64,000 nucleotides of DNA from the NCBI RefSeq assembly GCF_007559025.1, contig NZ_CP041765.1, positions 62,001-126,000 on the forward strand, written 5' to 3'. The translations under genes and the position numbers were made by a program. The DNA comes from Tomitella fengzijianii. GTDB lineage: Bacteria > Actinomycetota > Actinomycetes > Mycobacteriales > Mycobacteriaceae. Below the pieces are notes generated by a model. It saw only the letters and a program-made list of their open reading frames with translations. It ran no database searches and was not told the DNA's origin. Shown here piece by piece: positions 59,450 to 64,000 of the stretch. How positions within the stretch are numbered: the first letter of the stretch is position 1; each line of letters opens with the position of its first letter.

Positions 59450-59478
59450 TGTACAGCATTGAACAGGGGTGCTAAATT
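59450..59478 (+). promoter_or_regulatory. Promoter of the TetR-esterase operon
   Basis: TGTACA (59450-59455) and TAAATT (59473-59478) are spaced 17 bp. TAAATT ends 7 bases before ATG 59486, which fits a leaderless transcript. The -35 lies in CTGTACAG, flanked by TGAACA at 59440 and 59460, a possible autoregulatory site. Confidence 0.5.
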
Positions 59479-59485
59479 AATGCCG

Positions 59486-60157
59486 ATGGTGCTGGAAGGT
59501 GATGGCGGTCGCGACCGCGGCGAGAGTGAACGCGAGACGTTCATCCGGGGTGCCCGCCGCCGTCAGCTCGTCGAATGCGCCATCGAGGTGATCGCGGAGG
59601 TAGGCCTGGCCCGCGCTTCGACCGTGCGTATCGCGCGGCGCGCCGGGGTCAGCCGCGGCGTGCTCACCTACCATTTCCGCGACCGCGGCGAGCTGATCGA
59701 CCAGGTCATAGCCCGCGTGTACGAGCTCGGCGCGGAGACGCTGGAGCCGAGCCTGCGCGTCACCACCACTCCGCGGGAGTTCCTGCTCGCCTTCATCGGC
59801 AGCAGCGTCGAGTTCTACGCCGCCTACCCCCGGCACGTCGCCGCTCTGCACGCGGTGTTCGCCGGGTTCGAGGACGACGCGCCCACGCGCGGTGGGGATC
59901 GGCGGCACATCCGCGAACTGGACCGGTTGGGGGAGCTGCTCTTCGAGGGGCAGACCCGGGGCGAGTTCCGCGACTTCAATGTGGACGTGATGGCGCGCAC
60001 CATCCGGCAGGCGCTCGACGGCGCGCTCGCGCATGTGGTCGCTGGCCGGCCGGCGCAGCCGTATGCCGCCGAGCTGCAGGCCCTGTTCGACGCGGCGACG
60101 CGGAGCGCCGCACCTCCGAGCGGAGAACCCCATGAAGCGCACGACGACCCCGACTGA
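59486..60157 (+). CDS. TetR-family transcriptional regulator
   Basis: A 223-aa TetR regulator. The helix-turn-helix (about residues 20-65) has RRRQLVECAIEVIAEVGLARASTVRIARRAGVSRGVLTYHFRDRGELI in segments. The C-terminal domain resembles BetI/TetR_C_6 proteins (REFLLAFIGSSVEFYAAYPRHVAAL). The leaderless promoter favours ATG 59486; ATG 59480 is 2 codons longer. Its end overlaps the esterase start by 26 bases, so regulator and esterase are co-translated. It probably controls this operon. Confidence 0.87.
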   Translation: MVLEGDGGRDRGESERETFIRGARRRQLVECAIEVIAEVGLARASTVRIARRAGVSRGVLTYHFRDRGELIDQVIARVYELGAETLEPSLRVTTTPREFLLAFIGSSVEFYAAYPRHVAALHAVFAGFEDDAPTRGGDRRHIRELDRLGELLFEGQTRGEFRDFNVDVMARTIRQALDGALAHVVAGRPAQPYAAELQALFDAATRSAAPPSGEPHEAHDDPD

Positions 60158-61769
60158 CCCTCGAACACGCATCGCACGAACGGTCATGAGTGCAATGGCG
60201 GCAGCGCTGCTCATGGCGACGACCGCCGTCACCGCCCACGCACAGGCGCCGCTTGCCGCGCCGTTGACCGTGGAACTCGATTCCGGAGCCGTCCGCGGCA
60301 GCACCTCCGGCGCGACCCGAGAGTTCCTCGGCATCCCCTACGCCGCACCGCCTGTCGATGATCTGAGGTGGGCGCCGCCGCAGCCTGTCGCGCAGTGGGC
60401 GGGCGTACGCGACGCCACCGCTGCCGGCCCGCGCTGCGCACAGGCCGCGGCGGGGCCGACCGGGTCCATGCAACAGGGGCCCCAGCCCGGTGAGGACTGC
60501 CTCCACCTCAACGTCACCACGCCCCGGAACATGGCTCCCGATGCGCAGCTGCCGGTGATGGTCTGGTGGCACGGCGGCGGCTTCACCAGCGGGTCCGGCG
60601 GCGAGTACGACGCCACGCGCCTGGCCGAGCAGGGCGACGTCATCGTGGTCACCGTCAATTACCGGCTCGGAGTCTTCGGGTACTTCGGCCTTCCCGGTCT
60701 TCCCGGATCGGGGAACTTCGGGCTGGCCGACCAGCTCGCCTCGCTCGAGTGGGTACAGGCCAATGCGGCCGCCTTCGGGGGAGACGCCGGCAACGTGACG
60801 GTGTTCGGTGAATCGGCGGGCGGCATGTCGGTGTGCGCGGCGCTGAGCAGCCCCCGCGCCGAGGGGCTGATCGACAAGGCGATCATCTCCTCCGGTTCGT
60901 GCATGCTGGATTGGCCGGCCGGAACCCAGTTCCCGCGATCGCCGGCCCAGACCCCGTACGTCCCGGTGGCCGAAGCCCGCGCCGACGGGGCCGACCTGGC
61001 GCGCCGGCTCGGGTGCACGCAGGACGTGCTCGCGTGCATGCGGACGAAAACCGTGGACGAGCTGGTGCCGCACATGCAGGAGTTCGCGAACCACCTGGCG
61101 TACGGAACGGAGCTGGTGCCCGCCGATCCGGCGACGGCGCTGGCCGGCGGCGCAGTGCTGGACGTGCCCGTGATCAGCGGCGGCAACCGCGACGAGGCCC
61201 GCTCGTTCGTGGCGGGTGCGATCATGCACGACCCCACCACCATCACTGCGCCGACCTACCCGGACCTGCTGGCCCGGGCCTTCGGCGGCGATGCCGGTGC
61301 GGTGGCCACCGAGTATCCGATCAGCCGCTACGGAAACGCCGCGCTGGCGTGGGCGACGCTGGTCACCGACGCGACGTGGGCGTGCCCCACGCTGCGGGGC
61401 GATCGCGCGCTGGCGAGGCGCGGCGCCACCTACGCCTACGAGTTCGCGGACCCGAACGCGCCCAACGTCAACTTCACGTGGGTGCCGCAGTTCCCGATGG
61501 GCGCCGCGCACGCGACCGACCTCCCGTACATTTTCGACCTGGGCGGGCAGAGCATGCTGTTGCCGGGCGGTCAGCGGAGCCTCGCGGACCTGATGGTGGG
61601 GTACTGGACGAGCTTCGCGCACACCGGCGACCCCAACCACGCGGGCGCGCCGCGCTGGGCGCCGGCCGCGCCGGATACGACCCTGGTGCAGCAGCTCGCC
61701 CCGGGCGCCGTCGGGCCGATCGACGCGGGGGCCGCACACCGGTGCGGTTTCTGGGACGGGCTGGAGTAG
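60132..61769 (+). CDS. Secreted type B carboxylesterase
   Basis: A 545-aa carboxylesterase/cholinesterase-family enzyme. The signal peptide (ATTAVTAHA, cleavage near residue 37) indicates export. GIPYAAPP is followed by EDCLHLNV, the oxyanion HGGGF (147-151), NYRLGVFGYF and the nucleophile S228 in FGESAGG. Paired cysteines (CAQ and EDC; SSGSC, RLGC, LACM and WACP) fit the family's disulfides. It should cleave carboxylic esters outside the cell. ATG 60132 has GGAG 6 bases upstream and lies inside the TetR gene end. The serine hydrolase gene follows after 3 bases. Confidence 0.93.
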   Translation: MKRTTTPTDPRTRIARTVMSAMAAALLMATTAVTAHAQAPLAAPLTVELDSGAVRGSTSGATREFLGIPYAAPPVDDLRWAPPQPVAQWAGVRDATAAGPRCAQAAAGPTGSMQQGPQPGEDCLHLNVTTPRNMAPDAQLPVMVWWHGGGFTSGSGGEYDATRLAEQGDVIVVTVNYRLGVFGYFGLPGLPGSGNFGLADQLASLEWVQANAAAFGGDAGNVTVFGESAGGMSVCAALSSPRAEGLIDKAIISSGSCMLDWPAGTQFPRSPAQTPYVPVAEARADGADLARRLGCTQDVLACMRTKTVDELVPHMQEFANHLAYGTELVPADPATALAGGAVLDVPVISGGNRDEARSFVAGAIMHDPTTITAPTYPDLLARAFGGDAGAVATEYPISRYGNAALAWATLVTDATWACPTLRGDRALARRGATYAYEFADPNAPNVNFTWVPQFPMGAAHATDLPYIFDLGGQSMLLPGGQRSLADLMVGYWTSFAHTGDPNHAGAPRWAPAAPDTTLVQQLAPGAVGPIDAGAAHRCGFWDGLE

Positions 61770-61772
61770 GCG

Positions 61773-63818
61773 ATGCTCCCCGCTGAGGCGACCAGTTCTG
61801 AGGCGACCAGTACTGAGGCGACCAGGACCGCGGCGACCCGGTGCAAGCGTCCCTGGACCATGCTGGCCCGGGCCGTGTCGGTGGCGTCGCTGGCCGCCGC
61901 GTCGGCGACGGTATCGGCCGCCGCGGCATATGCGGCGGAGCCGCCGGCGGTCGGCCCCGGCGCAGTGGCCGAGGAGATCGCCGACGAGGCAGTGTCCCGG
62001 CAACTCGAGTCGGACCGCATTCCCGGCGCCGCCGTGACGGTGGTGGCCGACGGGCGGGTCGTCTTCAGCCGGGGGTACGGCCTGGCCGACGTCGACGACG
62101 CGCGCCCGGTGGAAGCCGAGCGCACCGGCTTCTTCCCCGCCTCGGTGGCGAAGACGTTCACGGCGACCGCGCTGGGCCGGCTCATCGGGCAGGGGAGGCT
62201 GGACCCGCACGCCGACATCAACGAGTACCTCGACGACATGCAGGTGCCCGACACGTACCCGGGGACGCCGGTCACCGCGGAGCACCTGCTCACGCACACC
62301 GGCGGGTTCGACAACGACGTGGTCGGCCGCGCCTCGGCCACCGGCGGCGGGTTGCAGTCACTGGGCCGGAGCGTGGCCGACGCGCCGCCGGCGCGGGTGC
62401 GCGAACCCGGCAGCGTCGTCGCCTACGACAACTACGGATTCGCCCTCGCGGGACACCTGGTGGAGGCGATCACCGGAAAGCCGTTCGAGCAGTACGTCCG
62501 CGAGGCGGTCCTGGCGCCGTTGGGCATGGACTCGACGACCCTGGCCCAGCCTCGACCGACCGCGGTGGAAGCGTCGCCTGCCACCGGCTATCGGCCCGCG
62601 GGCGGCGGCTTCGAGGTCGCCCGCGGGCAGTTCGGGCCGTGGACCCCGACGGGCGCGGGCGTGGTGACGACGGCCGCCGACATGGGCAGGTTCATGGTCG
62701 GCCAGCTGGGCGACGATCCGGCGCTGGGGCCGGGCGTGACAGCGCGCGTCCAGCGGCAGCACTTCACGCAGGACGATCGGGTGCCCGGCATGGCCTACGC
62801 CTTCGCGGAACGCTCCTGGGACGGGCGGCGGGTGCTGGTCAAGGACGGCGACCTTCCGGGATTCCACAGCAATCTCGCGCTGGTGCCCGAAGCAGGTGTG
62901 GGCGTGTTCGTCACCTACAACGGGGACGGTGTGGACGGGGCGGCGTTCTGGGATGCCAAGGAGCTCACCCGTGCGCTGATCCGCGGGCTGGTTCCGCCGG
63001 CACCGGGCGAACCTGAGCCCGGTGCAGAGGAGCCCGGCGCGATGGGGGCGGGTGCCGTCGGGAATGCCGACCGGTTCGCCGGCACCTATCGGCCGTCCAC
63101 GGTGAGCAGCGACTCGATGATGAGGTTCGCGGGCCTGACCTCGGCGGTGCAGGTGCGGGCCGAGAGGGACGGCCGGATCGTCACCGACGGGCTCTCGATG
63201 GATCCGGCCGTGGGCGAGCAGCATTGGGTTCAGCGGTCGCCGGGCGTGTTCACCGAGGTCGGCGGGCCAGGCCGGATCGCCTTCGCCGACGGCGTGCTCG
63301 CGGGCGCGGGGCCGGAGGCCACGGCGTACGAACGGCTGGCCTGGTATGAGGTGCCCGGACCGCACCTGATCGCGGTCGGCGCCGCCGCGGTGGTGCTGCT
63401 GCTCGCCGCCGCCGGCTATCCGGCGGTCGTCGCCTGGGAACGGTGGCGCGGGGCTCGCACGCAGGCCGGTACCTCCCGGCGCGGGCGCGCCCAGTCCGGC
63501 GCCCGGCTCGCCGCATGGCTCGCAGGCGTGCTGGGCGTGGTGTTCGCCTGCCAGTTCGCGGTCCTCGTCGCCGACGGCAACGCGTTGTCCGAGCGCGTGC
63601 TGTTGGGGTCGCCCCTGCTCACGTCCCTGCCCTGGGTGGGTGCCGCACTGGCGTTGCCGGTGGCAGGCACCGTCGTCGCCGCCCCGGCGGCCTGGGTGCG
63701 CGGCTGGTGGGCCGCGCCCGGCCGCGTCGCCTACACCGTCGTGGCCGCCGGGGGTGTCGTGTTCGTCGGGATCGCCGCCTACTACGGACTGGTCGGACTG
63801 CCCGGGTTTCCCGGCTGA
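61773..63818 (+). CDS. Beta-lactamase-family serine hydrolase with C-terminal membrane domain
   Basis: A 681-aa protein. A signal-peptide-like segment (AVSVASLAAASATVSAAAAYAA) precedes a class C beta-lactamase/esterase domain (about 65-400) with SVAK (S124, K127), YDN (Y218, N220) and a late DGDLPGFHSN stretch. A linker domain and three or four hydrophobic helices near the C-terminus (LIAVGAAAVVLLLAAAGY and others) follow, so the catalytic part faces outward. Family members are D-amino-acid peptidases, esterases or penicillin-interacting proteins. The first 29 codons include a tandem repeat, so ATG 61860 may be the true start. Confidence 0.88.
   Translation: MLPAEATSSEATSTEATRTAATRCKRPWTMLARAVSVASLAAASATVSAAAAYAAEPPAVGPGAVAEEIADEAVSRQLESDRIPGAAVTVVADGRVVFSRGYGLADVDDARPVEAERTGFFPASVAKTFTATALGRLIGQGRLDPHADINEYLDDMQVPDTYPGTPVTAEHLLTHTGGFDNDVVGRASATGGGLQSLGRSVADAPPARVREPGSVVAYDNYGFALAGHLVEAITGKPFEQYVREAVLAPLGMDSTTLAQPRPTAVEASPATGYRPAGGGFEVARGQFGPWTPTGAGVVTTAADMGRFMVGQLGDDPALGPGVTARVQRQHFTQDDRVPGMAYAFAERSWDGRRVLVKDGDLPGFHSNLALVPEAGVGVFVTYNGDGVDGAAFWDAKELTRALIRGLVPPAPGEPEPGAEEPGAMGAGAVGNADRFAGTYRPSTVSSDSMMRFAGLTSAVQVRAERDGRIVTDGLSMDPAVGEQHWVQRSPGVFTEVGGPGRIAFADGVLAGAGPEATAYERLAWYEVPGPHLIAVGAAAVVLLLAAAGYPAVVAWERWRGARTQAGTSRRGRAQSGARLAAWLAGVLGVVFACQFAVLVADGNALSERVLLGSPLLTSLPWVGAALALPVAGTVVAAPAAWVRGWWAAPGRVAYTVVAAGGVVFVGIAAYYGLVGLPGFPG
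61785..61829 (+). repeat. 15-bp tandem repeat at the serine hydrolase start
   Basis: GAGGCGACCAGTTCT, GAGGCGACCAGTACT and GAGGCGACCAGGACC lie head to tail at 61785, 61800 and 61815, followed by a degenerate fourth copy. If translated they give EATSS/EATST/EATRT ahead of the signal peptide. Confidence 0.75.
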
Positions 63819-63837
63819 TGCGGCCGCCGCGGCGGCG

Positions 63838-64000
63838 TCACGACGCGCGGTGCGCCCGCAGGACGGCGTCGTGCACGGTGCACTCGCCGCCGTCCGGCCC
63901 GTGCTCCGTCCGCGCGCGGCTGACGCACGTGTCCACCGCCCAACCGTCCGGCAGCGACTCCGCCAGATCCTCTGCGGTCCAGCCGATGTCGGCGAGGTCG
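63838..64000 (-). CDS. C-terminal end of a probable SAM-dependent methyltransferase
   Basis: The minus strand has an open frame from the window edge to a TGA at 63838-63840, giving 53 residues. The text DIGWTAEDLAESLPDGWAV, then CVSRARTEHGPDGGECTVHDAVLRAHRAS, resembles the tail of actinobacterial class I methyltransferases (GPDG...HDAVLRA). The catalytic part lies outside the window. It is convergent with the serine hydrolase gene. The assignment is tentative. Confidence 0.45.
   Translation of the reverse strand, partial: DLADIGWTAEDLAESLPDGWAVDTCVSRARTEHGPDGGECTVHDAVLRAHRAS

Overview
The window is very GC-rich DNA with dense genes, many ATGA/GTGA start-stop overlaps, GTG starts and several probable leaderless transcripts. 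It carries the pknB-pknA-pbpA-rodA-pstP-fhaB-fhaA cell-division block next to trpG, a DUF881 gene, crgA, a PH-domain gene and ppiA, in the order known from Mycobacterium tuberculosis (Rv0009 to Rv0020c). This points to a mycolate-type actinobacterium (Mycobacteriales, for example a Gordonia/Dietzia/Tomitella/Nocardia relative). The genus cannot be fixed from the sequence alone. No CRISPR array, insertion sequence, prophage or rRNA was seen.

Positions 1-27.7 kb are a catabolic region. A PucR-type regulator and a Baeyer-Villiger-type monooxygenase come first. Then a minus-strand group (arylformamidase-like hydrolase, pyruvate carboxylase, LysR regulator) diverges from a plus-strand operon for meta-cleavage of 3-hydroxyanthranilate: semialdehyde dehydrogenase, 4-oxalocrotonate decarboxylase, 2-aminomuconate deaminase, 3-hydroxyanthranilate dioxygenase and ACMS decarboxylase. 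An MHS-type permease and a five-gene unit (metallo-beta-lactamase-fold hydrolase plus an SsuA/NMT1-like ABC importer) follow, and their promoters share sequence with the dioxygenase operon. After an interruption (MazEF, ECF sigma/YCII pair, quinone oxidoreductase, DHA2 exporter with TetR), an IclR regulator diverges from the lower pathway: hydratase, acetaldehyde dehydrogenase and aldolase. Together these genes would take 3-hydroxyanthranilate to pyruvate and acetyl-CoA, with pyruvate carboxylase feeding the TCA cycle.

Positions 27.8-37 kb hold mixed accessory genes. There is a RibBA whose cyclohydrolase half has lost key residues, preceded by an FMN riboswitch and divergent from an IdeR-boxed siderophore-interacting protein. 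An alkylation-repair locus follows (two alkylguanine transferases, 3-methyladenine glycosylase, ECF sigma factor). Then comes an acetoacetate-decarboxylase-family gene coupled to a DrrAB-type exporter.

Positions 37-52.6 kb are the conserved core: MscL with a C-terminal cysteine ribbon, cyclophilin, rhomboid protease, PH-domain protein flanked by DnaA-box clusters, CrgA, DUF881 protein, TrpG/PabA, and the kinase/phosphatase/FHA/penicillin-binding operon controlling septal and polar growth, closed by a tRNA-Leu(CAG) and a strong terminator.

Positions 52.7-64 kb are mostly individual genes: a secreted lipase with a TetR regulator and an unusual operator, an SDR dehydrogenase, a GNAT remnant, a second DHA2 exporter, a VOC protein, a DinB-like protein, and a TetR-esterase-serine hydrolase operon. 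The last 160 bases hold the C-terminal end of a probable methyltransferase.
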